A stretch of 64,000 nt of DNA from Desulfofustis sp. PB-SRB1 (lineage in GTDB: Bacteria; Desulfobacterota; Desulfobulbia; Desulfobulbales; Desulfocapsaceae). Shown here piece after piece: positions 35,571 to 45,551 of this stretch (position 1 is its first letter; every line of letters starts with the position of its first letter). The stretch lies in assembly GCA_016722945.1 (NCBI GenBank), contig JAEQMT010000059.1, positions 186,001 to 250,000 on the forward strand. The letters run 5' to 3'. Below the pieces are notes generated by a model. The model ran no database searches. It saw only the letters and a program-made list of their open reading frames with translations, and was not told where the DNA came from. The position numbers and the translations under genes are program-made.

Positions 35571-38126
35571 ATGCCAATCCAAAAATTCTGTTTGTTTGTC
35601 ACTGGTATGCGCTTCAGCGGTGCCTCTACCGTGAGCGCCATGCTTGCTACGGCAGGTGTGGATTTTGGGAAAACATGGGTTAAACCATCAGGCGACAGCC
35701 CGAAGGACCATCATGCTAACCGGCACATAGGCGATTGTAACGAAGCAATTCTGAATGAGTGGGGGATCAGTTGGGATAGCCCGTTATGTCTTGGTGGTGA
35801 ATGGGTTTTACAAAAGCAACATTCGGATTCATCGCTGACGAGAATCAAAGAGTGTATTGTTGCTGAGTTTGGCGGCTCCACATTTTTCGCCATCCAAGAC
35901 CCTCGACTTTGTGCCCTCTTACCGCTTTGGGTTAAGACCTGCATTCAACTTGATATTCAGGCAGGTTTTGTTGTGCCATTACGGCATCCTGCCGAAGTCG
36001 CCGGAATTTTGCGCGAGCAATACCGTTTTTCACGTTCCAAAAGCCTGGCAATCTGGTTGAATCATTGTCTTGGTGTTGAGCGGATGACGCGAACGCATCC
36101 ACGACTTTTTACTTTATTTGAAGATGTTGTCGCTCATCCAAAAACAATCCTGGATGACATACTTGAGACCTTCGCCCCGGCCGGTGGGACGAATTCGAAA
36201 ATTGCTGAAGAGCATGAGGCGATGATCAAATCACCACCGGCGCATGCCGATAGTGAGGATTTAGGCGACACCTGTCTTGAATCCCTTGCCGTCAAATCGT
36301 ATAAGGTATTCCAGCGATTAAGCGGTCGAGAGGCGATGACGGAAGATGATCTTGCACTCTTGGATAGCCTCTTTGATCGGCATCAAGTTATGTGCCGTTC
36401 TTTTTTTGTTGAAGAGAGTAAGCAATTGTCTTCATTTCCTCATGAATCAGCGGAGCCGAGAGTTGAATCTGCTTTGCTCGCCCAAGAAATGGATCAACTT
36501 CGATGGGAGTTGCAGCAGGCTCAGCATGATAAATATAGTATAGCTTCCAGGCTTACCCAGACTCAGCAGGCTCTTGAAACGGCTCTGAGCGAAATAGCGG
36601 CGATGAAAAGCACGTTTGTCTGGAGGAACGCGGAGCGCATTCGTCGTTTGAAAAAACGGCCTGGGAAGCCGGCTCCCATAGCATCGGTACCTGAGAAGGC
36701 TGCTGTTGTCAACCTTACGCACGGCACCTGCCCGATTACAGAGATAACAATACAATTACGTGAAACGACAAACAACCAGAGTGGTGGAGGGGAAGCGTGG
36801 TTGCTTGACCTTTTCGATGAGGCCGGAGATTCGATTGTTGACTGGCAGCGGTCTGATCTGCCGGCTTCAATTGAAAGAAAAGAGCTGGAACCCGGCCGGA
36901 ATACGATCTTTTTTTCTTCTCTTTCACAACTACGTCTGGCCGTGCACCCCCACGGAGAGCTGCTATTCCTGTGTCACCCCTGGAGTTGTTCGATTGAGCT
37001 CACCAGTGGCGAGCGGGCCGTGCTGATTGATCTGTATTCTCCGGTCAGCCGTCACCTCAGGGTTGCGGTTCCAGATCTGATGCAAAATGAATCTGAGCGA
37101 TTGGGGCGTTTCAGTGACAATCAACGCCAGTGGCTGGAGCGTATGCAAAAATCATCGCGAACCGTCGTTTCGATAGTAAATCCTGACTGGCGCGGGGTTC
37201 GCAGTGCAACCGAAAATCTTGTTGCCGACCCTCTTTTAATTGAGGACAATCTCAACGCTGTGTCAGCCAGGCGTGTCGCCCACCTGCTTTGTCAATCCGG
37301 TGCCAAGCAGTTTTTCTTTGGCGGGTTTCCGATTTCCTACGAGCCGGTTTTAACTCAGTTAAAGAAAAGCAAGCCTGAGGCGATCACCACCGTGTTCTGG
37401 TTGAGCAGCTTTCTGCAAAGCAATGAGGATTACACCTGGTATGCGTTAAGGCGTCTCCATGACCTGAACAAAAAAGGTATTATCGACACCATTGCCATGG
37501 CCAAAAAGGGCATGGCTGAGGTGTTCACCAAGATTGGCGGCAATGCCGAGTTTCTTCCGAGCTATGTCAATCGCATTCCCGAAAAAGCCGGGACAAGGCG
37601 AAATGGCGACATACGTATCGGTATCTGGGCGTTGGCACCCATCTGGCGAAAGTCTCCATATGCCATGCTAGCGGCAACGGCTTTGCTGGAAGGGGTTACG
37701 GTTCATCTGGTTGGCCAAGATAGTCGGGCCCTGGAGTTTGCCCGATTTTTTGATATTAACGTCGAATACCGGGAGGACCCTCTTCCTCAGGATGAAATGC
37801 CGCAAGCCTTGGCGGACATGGACCTGAACCTCTATGTAACGCTCAGTGAATGTTGCCCCATGCTCCCACTGGAGAGCTTGTCTGTTGGCGTGCCATGCCT
37901 GTTTGGGCCAAATTCCCATCTTTTTGAAGATCATGCCTATCTCTATTCACGTCTTGTGGTTCCATATCCCGATCGATCTGATGTTATTCATAAGATGATA
38001 ATCGTCGCCCTACGGGAGCGTGAACGAATTGTTGATGAATATCGGTCATATGCCAAGCTCTACAACACATCGGTACAGTCAGCCTTTGCCTCACTTTGTG
38101 GGGGTGCCGGGGTGGATGCTAGGTAA
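35571..38126 (+). CDS. Sulfotransferase-like/coiled-coil/glycosyltransferase fusion
   Basis: An 851-residue multidomain protein. Residues about 1-220 resemble sulfotransferases: a P-loop-like VTGMRFSGASTVSAMLATAG (PAPS 5'-site position) and VPLRHPAEVAGILREQYRFS (3'-phosphate position). Residues about 290-350 are heptad-rich (AQEMDQLRWELQQAQHDK). A beta-rich part (LDLFDEAGDSIVDWQRSDLP) follows at about 385-490. The last 330 residues look like a GT-B glycosyltransferase ending in LYVTLSECCPMLPLESLSVG. The ATG at 35571 is taken; no good ribosome site is seen. It may sulfate and glycosylate the same glycan. Each domain call is by motif only. Confidence 0.65.
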   Translation: MPIQKFCLFVTGMRFSGASTVSAMLATAGVDFGKTWVKPSGDSPKDHHANRHIGDCNEAILNEWGISWDSPLCLGGEWVLQKQHSDSSLTRIKECIVAEFGGSTFFAIQDPRLCALLPLWVKTCIQLDIQAGFVVPLRHPAEVAGILREQYRFSRSKSLAIWLNHCLGVERMTRTHPRLFTLFEDVVAHPKTILDDILETFAPAGGTNSKIAEEHEAMIKSPPAHADSEDLGDTCLESLAVKSYKVFQRLSGREAMTEDDLALLDSLFDRHQVMCRSFFVEESKQLSSFPHESAEPRVESALLAQEMDQLRWELQQAQHDKYSIASRLTQTQQALETALSEIAAMKSTFVWRNAERIRRLKKRPGKPAPIASVPEKAAVVNLTHGTCPITEITIQLRETTNNQSGGGEAWLLDLFDEAGDSIVDWQRSDLPASIERKELEPGRNTIFFSSLSQLRLAVHPHGELLFLCHPWSCSIELTSGERAVLIDLYSPVSRHLRVAVPDLMQNESERLGRFSDNQRQWLERMQKSSRTVVSIVNPDWRGVRSATENLVADPLLIEDNLNAVSARRVAHLLCQSGAKQFFFGGFPISYEPVLTQLKKSKPEAITTVFWLSSFLQSNEDYTWYALRRLHDLNKKGIIDTIAMAKKGMAEVFTKIGGNAEFLPSYVNRIPEKAGTRRNGDIRIGIWALAPIWRKSPYAMLAATALLEGVTVHLVGQDSRALEFARFFDINVEYREDPLPQDEMPQALADMDLNLYVTLSECCPMLPLESLSVGVPCLFGPNSHLFEDHAYLYSRLVVPYPDRSDVIHKMIIVALRERERIVDEYRSYAKLYNTSVQSAFASLCGGAGVDAR

Positions 38127-38200
38127 TCAATCGCTCAAAGTACCAATTGGTGTCAGCAGGGAGACTTGACACTTTTCGCAAATCACGTTTCTGCTAACCC

Positions 38201-39289
38201 ATGGCTATACCACTTATCTCGGTAATCGTTCCTCTGTACAACCATGCGCAATACATTGAGGCGACTATCGCATCGGTGCGCAGCCAAACTCATAAGAACT
38301 TTGAGTTGGTCGTAGTTGACGACGGTTCAACGGATACATCGCCTCAACTGGTAAAATCCGTGGATGATCCTAGGGTTTTTTATGTGTATCAGGAAAATCA
38401 GGGGGCACATGCCGCGATTAACAATGGCATCGCACTGAGTCACGGTGACTATATCAGTATTTTAAATTCTGATGATCTGTATGCACCGGACAGATTGGAA
38501 ACCTGTCTTAAAACAATCAATACGGACGAGCGGATCGATGCGGTTTTCAGTTTCATCGACTATATCGATGAGAGTGGATTATTGCTGAAGAGTTCGGACG
38601 GCACCGACGAACGCTGGAAAAGTGGCTGGTCAAAATATTCATTCTCAGAGGATCACCCGCTGTACCTGCAACTGCTGCAGGGAAACTTTCTCAAGACGAC
38701 ATCTAATTTATTTTGCAAGCGCTCGGTTTTTTCCCGATTTGGTGTATTCAGGAACCTTCGTTACTGCCATGACTATGATTTCTTTTTACGGCTGGCATTT
38801 GCCGGGAAAGCAGAGTTGATCCACAGGCAATTGTTGCAGTATCGGGTCCACGGCGGCAATACACTGAAAGAAGACTCAGCGCTGGTTGATTTTGAGTGTG
38901 CATGGGTGATTGCCGATTTTCTTTTTTCACATGACATCCTGAACGGGGCCGGTGAATCGGATACGGCCACGATAACACAGCTTTTTAATGGGGTTCATGT
39001 CCATAACGGAGAACGCATTGTTATGGCTCTCCTCTACTGGTGGGGCCTGCGGGAGTGCAGCGGCGAGTCCCGAATGGAGCTGCTCACGGATGCAGACCAC
39101 CCCTTTCGCAGGGACGCCCTGCTTTACCTGCGAAATTACCTGGATGGCTGGTCGGCACGGGAAAAAATCTACAATGATTGGCATCACCTGCATGAAGAAA
39201 GCAGAGCGGTACAGCAACGGCTGGCCGCCATCGAGAGCTCAATTGGCTACCGATTCTATACCGCGGTGAAGCGTATTTTTAATCGGTAA
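38201..39289 (+). CDS. Family 2 glycosyltransferase
   Basis: A 362-residue protein with a standard GT-A domain: LISVIVPLYNHAQYIEATIA, VVVDDGSTDTS, NQGAHAAINNGI, ILNSDDLYAPDR (DXD) and RYCHDYDFFLRLAFAG (acceptor helix). The C-terminal 130 residues are helical without membrane segments, and end in YRFYTAVKRIFNR. It probably adds one sugar to the growing glycan. Seventy-five bases after the fusion gene, 66 before the next. Confidence 0.9.
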   Translation: MAIPLISVIVPLYNHAQYIEATIASVRSQTHKNFELVVVDDGSTDTSPQLVKSVDDPRVFYVYQENQGAHAAINNGIALSHGDYISILNSDDLYAPDRLETCLKTINTDERIDAVFSFIDYIDESGLLLKSSDGTDERWKSGWSKYSFSEDHPLYLQLLQGNFLKTTSNLFCKRSVFSRFGVFRNLRYCHDYDFFLRLAFAGKAELIHRQLLQYRVHGGNTLKEDSALVDFECAWVIADFLFSHDILNGAGESDTATITQLFNGVHVHNGERIVMALLYWWGLRECSGESRMELLTDADHPFRRDALLYLRNYLDGWSAREKIYNDWHHLHEESRAVQQRLAAIESSIGYRFYTAVKRIFNR

Positions 39290-39354
39290 CATGCTCAGTT
39301 TCCAACCAGCTAGCGATTGCAGCATTGTTAGAACCGCAGTAAAAAAGCGTAATA

Positions 39355-40827
39355 ATGCTCAATAGACGCCATATCGTTATCATTACCCGTGAACTCGTAC
39401 CATATCATTACGGTGGAATCGGTACGCTTTTCATGTCCATCGCCAATCTTTTCTGTGGCGCCGGGCATTCCGTAAGCCTGCTGACCACGGTGCCGGAAAC
39501 GTTTGATGAGCATGAGTTTCAGCTTCATTACGGGGATGTCAGACTGGTCCCCGTGGCAGCGGGAGATGCGGCTGATTTTGTAGATTATTCGCCAAGCGGA
39601 GGGGTTATCTCAACGTTTGCGCTGCACTACGCATTTAGTGTAGCCGAGACGTTTTGCCGGAATTTTTCCGAAGACCCACCGGATATCGTTGTATCAGCTG
39701 ATTTTGGTGCGGAGGCCGTAATACTTATGATGCGGCATGCGCGTCAGGTATTTGCCCGAACCTGCTTCGTGCTCCATCTCTCCGGCGGTCTGCGGGATGC
39801 CCTTGAGGTATACCATAGCGGGCAACAAGAAGACGGTTATAACGCCTTGAACGAGCCGCGCAACAAACTTGTCTGTTCGCTGGAGGATACCTGCTTTCAT
39901 CTGGCCGATATGATTATTGCGCCATCGAATATCGCCTGGCAAAGCGTCCGCTCCCGATTGCGGGTCAGCAACGATAAGGTACGGATTATCCCAAATCTTC
40001 TCGCTCCTGATTATGTAAAGCGAACGCCACCGATTGGAGCGGCCGATGATCGATATATTCTGTTCGTCGGCCGGCTTGATCGGCACAAAGGCGCCGATCT
40101 GCTCCTTGAGGCCTATCTTTGTTATTGTGCTCGCTACGCCAATCCCGCACCGCTGATAATGGTGGGCCGGGACTGCCATTGCTTGGCATACGGGCGCACG
40201 TTTCTTGAGGAGTGGCGGGAGCGTATTCCACCAGAGCATCGTGGGCGCATTACCTTTACCGGTCAAATTGATCACACGGAGGTGCGCACCTACTTTCAGG
40301 GGGCATCGGTCTGCCTTTTTCCATCACGGTGGGAGGTTTTTGGGATCGTCTGTCTGGAGGCCATGGTGTATGGGGTGCCGGTGCTTGTCAATGAGGGAAC
40401 GGGATTGGCGGGGCTGCTGGGCGACGAGTTTTCAGACTATATTTTTAACTTTGAGCACGATTACGATGCAGTGGCTGAAAAGCTGCATGAGTTGCTGAAC
40501 GGATCAGGCGACCCGCGAACACGTGGAAAGAGGTTTCAAAAACGAGGACTGGAAATCGTCAGCCAGGGAGAGTCGGAGTATTTACACTTGCTCGATAACT
40601 GTATTAAAAAGCTGGGCAAAGAAGATGGTAAGGCGGCATTGCAAACACTTGACAACAGCCTGGAATGGCTGGAGATAGTAACCAATATCAGCAGATACCT
40701 GAGCAAAGATTACCAGGCGGTAACCAGGGGTTTGGGCGTCAGTGAAGAGCTGGCCACATCGATTGTTCGCGAAAAGCGTCATAATGCCGTCTCACTGGTT
40801 CGCATGATTACCCGATTTTTTCAATGA
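39355..40827 (+). CDS. Family 4 glycosyltransferase (GT-B)
   Basis: A 490-residue GT4. N-terminal half starts IVIITRELVPYHYGGIGTLF; donor half has YILFVGRLDRHKGADLLLEAY, ITFTGQIDHTEVRTYFQGAS and the EX7E motif as LFPSRWEVFGIVCLEAMVYG. A helical extension of about 80 residues follows. Stop overlaps the next gene's start (ATGA). The opening resembles the N-terminus of the following GT4-GT2 fusion (GGIGTLF against GGIGTYI). Confidence 0.9.
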   Translation: MLNRRHIVIITRELVPYHYGGIGTLFMSIANLFCGAGHSVSLLTTVPETFDEHEFQLHYGDVRLVPVAAGDAADFVDYSPSGGVISTFALHYAFSVAETFCRNFSEDPPDIVVSADFGAEAVILMMRHARQVFARTCFVLHLSGGLRDALEVYHSGQQEDGYNALNEPRNKLVCSLEDTCFHLADMIIAPSNIAWQSVRSRLRVSNDKVRIIPNLLAPDYVKRTPPIGAADDRYILFVGRLDRHKGADLLLEAYLCYCARYANPAPLIMVGRDCHCLAYGRTFLEEWRERIPPEHRGRITFTGQIDHTEVRTYFQGASVCLFPSRWEVFGIVCLEAMVYGVPVLVNEGTGLAGLLGDEFSDYIFNFEHDYDAVAEKLHELLNGSGDPRTRGKRFQKRGLEIVSQGESEYLHLLDNCIKKLGKEDGKAALQTLDNSLEWLEIVTNISRYLSKDYQAVTRGLGVSEELATSIVREKRHNAVSLVRMITRFFQ

Positions 40828-43388
40828 TGACGCCGTTTACCAATATTTCTGAAGCAGCGGGTGCGGCGTTGAGGATAGCTTACGTCTGCCGGGAATTCGG
40901 CTCTATTACCGGTGGTGGAATCGGTACCTATATCGAACAGGTCAGCCGGTCGATGGTTGATCGCGGCCACCAGGTATTTCTCATTACCGACTGTTTTACC
41001 GATGACAACCGGCACCACCTGCCGGACGGTATAGAACTGGTCAACCTCGCCGCCACGAGACCCCATCGACACGGCAGCTTCGTCTCAGGTAATCATGAGT
41101 ACAGCTATCGTGTGTACGACACCTTGACCGCCTTGACCAGAAAGATCGCACTGGATGTGATTGAGTTTGCCGAATTTGGCGTAGAAGGCTTCATTTCCAT
41201 CCGAGCCAAACGGCTGCTGGGAATGTTTGCAAACACCAAGCTGGTGGTCAAACTTCATACTCCAAGTTCACTGCTCTACCGGATCAATGAGGATCGGCGG
41301 CTCCATGTCGACAGCCTGTGCGATTATTACATGGAAGACTACTGCGTCAAGCATGCCGACATGGTCACCTCGCCATCACTTTCGCTTGGTGATTATTTTG
41401 TCGAGCGGGTCGGCCGCAAAGATATCAAAAAGTGTCCGTATCCTCTTGAACTTCCTGAAAACGGCGAAGCTCGCACATTTACCGACGAGCAAATCCGCCG
41501 GGTACGATTAATTGGCTCGATTCAGGTACGCAAAGGTGTTGATACCTTCATCGGGGCGGCCATTGAGGTTTTGCGCGTGGATCCGGGCTTTGTCTTTGAG
41601 ATCTGGGGTGCCGATCGCAATGCCCATTTGTTCGGCACGAGCTATACGGACACGCTTCAAAGGTTGATACCGGAGGAATTCAGGGACCGAATCCGGTTTG
41701 CCGGGACACTACCGTACAGCGAGATTCCACCACTCTTCCAACAGTCCTGTTTTTGCGTATACCCGTCCCGCTGGGAGAACTGGGCCAATGTCTGCCTCGA
41801 GGCCATGTCCAGTGGGTGTATAGTCCTTGGCTCCAGGGAAGGTGGGATGAGTGAAATGATCGAGCACGAGGTGAGTGGTTTTGTCATCAATCCGCTTGAT
41901 TCGGTGGAGATTGCTGGAATTATTATAGATTATGCTCAAAAACCCGAACGATTGGCGGAAATATCGATGCGAGCCGTTGCCCGCAGCCGAGAGATCTGCG
42001 ATCCGCTGGCTACGACCCGGCAGATAGAGGAAAACTATCGACAGACATATAAACAGAAGAGTTGGCGCGACCTGCAGCCAGCGGCCCCGCTGGTATCGGT
42101 AATTATCCCATTTTTCAACCAGCCGGAGTACGTGGAGCAAGCGGTTGAATCGGTGCGCCGGTCCGCCTATCCGGCTATTGAAATTATCGTGGTCAATGAC
42201 GGCTCGACAACGGCCGCGGCAATAGAGGCCTTTGATTCTCTTACCGGGGTGGTGAAGCTCAGTAAAGAAAACGGCGGCCTCAGTTCGGCTCGAAACGCCG
42301 GAATTGCCGCGGCTACCGGGGTATTCATTCTGCCGCTGGATGCCGATGATCTGCTTGAACCATCATATATCGCAAAAGGTGTAAGTGCTCTTCTGAACAA
42401 CCCTGATCTTGGATATGTCAGTTGTCATGCCCAAAACTTCGGGGAGTTACATGATGCCTATATTCCGGTGGGCTATGTTGCTGAACTGATGCCCTACACC
42501 AATACCCACGGTAAATGCAGCAACATCTATCGGCGGGAATTGTTTTGCTCCCACCTTGCCTACGACGAGGTGATGACCTCTTACGAAGACTGGGATTTGC
42601 TTTTGAGCCTTCATGAACGGGGCTTTGAGGGTGATGTGCTGCCTGCAGAACTCTTTTATTATCGGCGCCATTTCGATTCTATGGTCTATACCACCGCAAA
42701 CCGGCAGCGAGCGGATTTGATCCAGTACATGATGATCAAACATGAGAAACTGCTCACGCCGCAGACTGGGAAAATGGCGATTATGCTGGCCCGTTTGTGG
42801 AAACAGACCGAAGCGGAGTTGGAGTTCGCTGAGGCTCAGTTGGCAAACGCTTACCTGCAGCCGGCCAGTCAGGCTGAATTGCAGTCAGGTGGAAGCGTTC
42901 GTCTCCAGGTTTACTCGCGAGTCAACGAAGAGTGGTGGGAGCATAATTCGGTTTACGTGAATTTACCACTGGGCTCATGGCAACGGCTGCGTCTGAATTT
43001 ACCGTTTACCGGGCATGATGGTTTATATCGCATCGATCCGGCCAATCGGTCAGGCACCATCGTGATCAGAAGGCTCGTTCTGCGTACGAGGCGGTTTGGT
43101 CGGCGATTGTTATATGCGCATGGCGGAAATGATTTCGCCGGCTGCCGGGCTGACGGCTCAGCGCATGCGGAAATTCATCAGGGATTTCTGGTGCTCCGCG
43201 CCTTTGATGAGGATCCCCAGGTTATACTTGATCCCGTGTCTGCGGATAGGGGCTGTTTTCTCGATATTGACTGCTATGTGAGCGCTCAACAAGAAACGGA
43301 TCCCGACATAATTATTCAAACATATCGCAAGCAGTCGCGGAGAAGAGCACTTAAAGGCATTGTCCGCCGCTTTTTTGACACCATTTGA
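40824..43388 (+). CDS. GT4-GT2 bifunctional glycosyltransferase with C-terminal beta domain
   Basis: An 854-residue fusion. Residues about 1-400 are a GT4 enzyme (IAYVCREFGSITGGGIGTYI, RLIGSIQVRKGVDTFIGA, YPSRWENWANVCLEAMSSG). From about 412 a complete GT2 domain follows (PLVSVIIPFFNQPEYVEQAV, VVNDGST, LSSARNAGIAAATG, LPLDADDLLEP, YEDWDLLLSLHERG). The last 170 residues are beta-rich (YRIDPANRSGTIVIRRLVLR), like a stretch in the next gene. Two sugar-transfer steps may thus be made by one chain. GTG/ATG choice is clear because the ATG overlaps the upstream stop. Confidence 0.9.
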   Translation: MMTPFTNISEAAGAALRIAYVCREFGSITGGGIGTYIEQVSRSMVDRGHQVFLITDCFTDDNRHHLPDGIELVNLAATRPHRHGSFVSGNHEYSYRVYDTLTALTRKIALDVIEFAEFGVEGFISIRAKRLLGMFANTKLVVKLHTPSSLLYRINEDRRLHVDSLCDYYMEDYCVKHADMVTSPSLSLGDYFVERVGRKDIKKCPYPLELPENGEARTFTDEQIRRVRLIGSIQVRKGVDTFIGAAIEVLRVDPGFVFEIWGADRNAHLFGTSYTDTLQRLIPEEFRDRIRFAGTLPYSEIPPLFQQSCFCVYPSRWENWANVCLEAMSSGCIVLGSREGGMSEMIEHEVSGFVINPLDSVEIAGIIIDYAQKPERLAEISMRAVARSREICDPLATTRQIEENYRQTYKQKSWRDLQPAAPLVSVIIPFFNQPEYVEQAVESVRRSAYPAIEIIVVNDGSTTAAAIEAFDSLTGVVKLSKENGGLSSARNAGIAAATGVFILPLDADDLLEPSYIAKGVSALLNNPDLGYVSCHAQNFGELHDAYIPVGYVAELMPYTNTHGKCSNIYRRELFCSHLAYDEVMTSYEDWDLLLSLHERGFEGDVLPAELFYYRRHFDSMVYTTANRQRADLIQYMMIKHEKLLTPQTGKMAIMLARLWKQTEAELEFAEAQLANAYLQPASQAELQSGGSVRLQVYSRVNEEWWEHNSVYVNLPLGSWQRLRLNLPFTGHDGLYRIDPANRSGTIVIRRLVLRTRRFGRRLLYAHGGNDFAGCRADGSAHAEIHQGFLVLRAFDEDPQVILDPVSADRGCFLDIDCYVSAQQETDPDIIIQTYRKQSRRRALKGIVRRFFDTI

Positions 43389-43418
43389 TGGTATTTCCCC
43401 GCCAATAAACCGAAGGTT

Positions 43419-45551
43419 ATGAACCCAAGCCTGCGCCGCAATCATCCCCTTCCCCTGGTAGTGCAGGTGGCTTTTTTTGTCTGTATTCTGGCGGCTTTTT
43501 TTATTGTTCTCAGTGAAAAGGATGACCCGCGGGAAGCTCTGCTTCAGCTTCGATTGGATACTGATAAGGAGGCAATTGCGCAGATTTTCTGGCGTTTAGA
43601 CGAGCAGGAATACAGCCAGGAACAGAGTCGGACCTTCACCCTCATGCCCGGATTCAATACGTACCGCATCGTTTTACCCAAACGCTACGACATTGCCCGT
43701 CTGCGTTTTGATCCGGCCACTCGTTCAAGCCGGGCGACCTTGCACGAAATCAGTCTGCAGTGGGACGGGAGGGTGATCTTCAATCTCTCCGGCACTGCAC
43801 TGGCTCATGTATTGTATGCCGCGGGCCAGGTCGTTATTGAGCCGGTTGCCGGGGCAGACACTGTCCTTCTCACATCAACCGGTATCGATCCCAGCACCGA
43901 AATTGATATGGCCGCGGTAACCCGGAGCTTTCGATTTATCCAGCAATTGAAAGTGGTGGCGTGGGCACTGCTGCCGGCTGCTCTACTGACTCTGGGGCTG
44001 TGCTATCTTTCTTCAGCAACGTATGCCGCTTACGCGCACCGTACCTACCCAAAACGGCCGCTGCACTGGTTTTTATGGGTCGCGGTTTTCTGGGTGCTCG
44101 GGCTCTATTTTTATCTGGTTACTCCGGCGGTTCCGCCACAATCCGTCGCCATACCGTTGTATCTGGCGGCATGGTCGATAGTGGTGGGCGGTTGTCTCTT
44201 CATTCCCGCTTTCTGGTTCGTGACCAGACAGTACTGCGCGATATGGTCGGAGCCGCCGCTTCGGTTGCAATGGCTCTGGTTTGCGCTGCCTTCCCTGTTT
44301 GTTTGGAGTTTCTATCTTGTCGCCATGTGGCCCGGCTCGATGAGTCCGGATTCCCATACCCAATGGCAGCAAATGCTTGAGGGCCAGTATACTGATTGGC
44401 ATCCGGCCTTTCATACCATGACTATCTGGCTGCTCACCCGTCTCTGGATGTCGCCGGCCATTGTCGCCGTTGCCCAGATCATCTCTCTTGCCCTTGTGGC
44501 CGGTTGGGGCCTGTCGGTCTTGCAGTATCACGGTGTACCGCGGCCGGTGTTGTGGTGCACCAGTTTTCTGTTTGCGCTTATTCCGGTGAACGGCTTGATG
44601 GTTGTCACCCTCTGGAAAGATGTTGCTTACAGTTGCGCCATGCTCGCTTTAGTGATCTGTCTGTTTCAGGTCGTGATGACCAAGGGTGAGTGGCTGCTAC
44701 ATCGTCTCAATTGGCTTGCGCTCGGAATCATTCTGGCTTTGGTTTGCCTGTACCGTCACAACGGTATTGGTGTGGGTGTGGCAACCATTATCGTTTTGCT
44801 TGTTTTCTTCACTCGTTTTTGGCGCGGGGTAAGTCTGGCAATGCTCTGTGCGGTAATGATGTACGGTGGAGTAAAAGGGCCGCTCTACGATGTGCTCGAA
44901 GTGGGGCGGAGCGACCCGGTGGCGAAAGTGGTGAAGCGTATCAAAAAAGATCTTTTTGTCCGTTCCGAGCAGGTCCCCGAAATGGATGTGATCGAGCCGC
45001 AGGTCAAGGGTGACGCTTCGGTTGAGGATTCGCCGTCTCTTATTTCAAAAACGGCTGTGGAGCGAATCCACTCCGCCTCACGGCTCTGGCGGATCCAACC
45101 ATTGACTGAATTTCACGCCCGAATCGAGTACGTTAATATGTGGCGAAAGTGGAATGGAAATGAATATTCAATAAAATATATGAGCGCAAATGATCTCGGT
45201 CTTGACGAACGTTCCCTTATACCCTCACTATTGGAGGAGATAGACAGAGTGCTCGATAGGTCCCGCTCTGACAATTTGCTGTCCTGGATGTGGCGGCCAG
45301 CGGTATTTCTGTATGCACTGACGGGGCTGCTGATTATGCTTTCCTGGCGTCTGCGTCTGCGTCTCTACCTGTTGCTGGTGCCGCTGCTGGCCAACTCATT
45401 ACCGTATTTTTTAATGGTTATTCATAAATCCGTGTTTCGCTACCACTACCCGCTTGTAGTAACCGGTCTGCTGCTGATTATCCCGCTTCTGTTTCTGCGG
45501 CCGGTTGAGCCTGAGTCTGGGCTTGAAAGCTATGGAGAACAGTGTCTCTAG
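43419..45551 (+). CDS. GT-C-like polytopic membrane protein
   Basis: A 710-residue membrane protein with a first helix (LPLVVQVAFFVCILAAFFIV), a periplasmic beta domain at about 35-130 (FNTYRIVLPKRYDIARLRFD, PATRSS, LHEISLQWDG) and about 11 further helices. The loop after helix 5 has WPGSMSPDSHTQWQQMLEGQ and TDWHPAFHTMTIWLLTR, the acidic and histidine-rich signature of GT-C or DUF6020 proteins, which use polyprenyl-phosphate sugars. The N-terminal beta part resembles the end of the preceding protein. Probably adds a residue on the outer face of the inner membrane. Confidence 0.75.
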   Translation: MNPSLRRNHPLPLVVQVAFFVCILAAFFIVLSEKDDPREALLQLRLDTDKEAIAQIFWRLDEQEYSQEQSRTFTLMPGFNTYRIVLPKRYDIARLRFDPATRSSRATLHEISLQWDGRVIFNLSGTALAHVLYAAGQVVIEPVAGADTVLLTSTGIDPSTEIDMAAVTRSFRFIQQLKVVAWALLPAALLTLGLCYLSSATYAAYAHRTYPKRPLHWFLWVAVFWVLGLYFYLVTPAVPPQSVAIPLYLAAWSIVVGGCLFIPAFWFVTRQYCAIWSEPPLRLQWLWFALPSLFVWSFYLVAMWPGSMSPDSHTQWQQMLEGQYTDWHPAFHTMTIWLLTRLWMSPAIVAVAQIISLALVAGWGLSVLQYHGVPRPVLWCTSFLFALIPVNGLMVVTLWKDVAYSCAMLALVICLFQVVMTKGEWLLHRLNWLALGIILALVCLYRHNGIGVGVATIIVLLVFFTRFWRGVSLAMLCAVMMYGGVKGPLYDVLEVGRSDPVAKVVKRIKKDLFVRSEQVPEMDVIEPQVKGDASVEDSPSLISKTAVERIHSASRLWRIQPLTEFHARIEYVNMWRKWNGNEYSIKYMSANDLGLDERSLIPSLLEEIDRVLDRSRSDNLLSWMWRPAVFLYALTGLLIMLSWRLRLRLYLLLVPLLANSLPYFLMVIHKSVFRYHYPLVVTGLLLIIPLLFLRPVEPESGLESYGEQCL

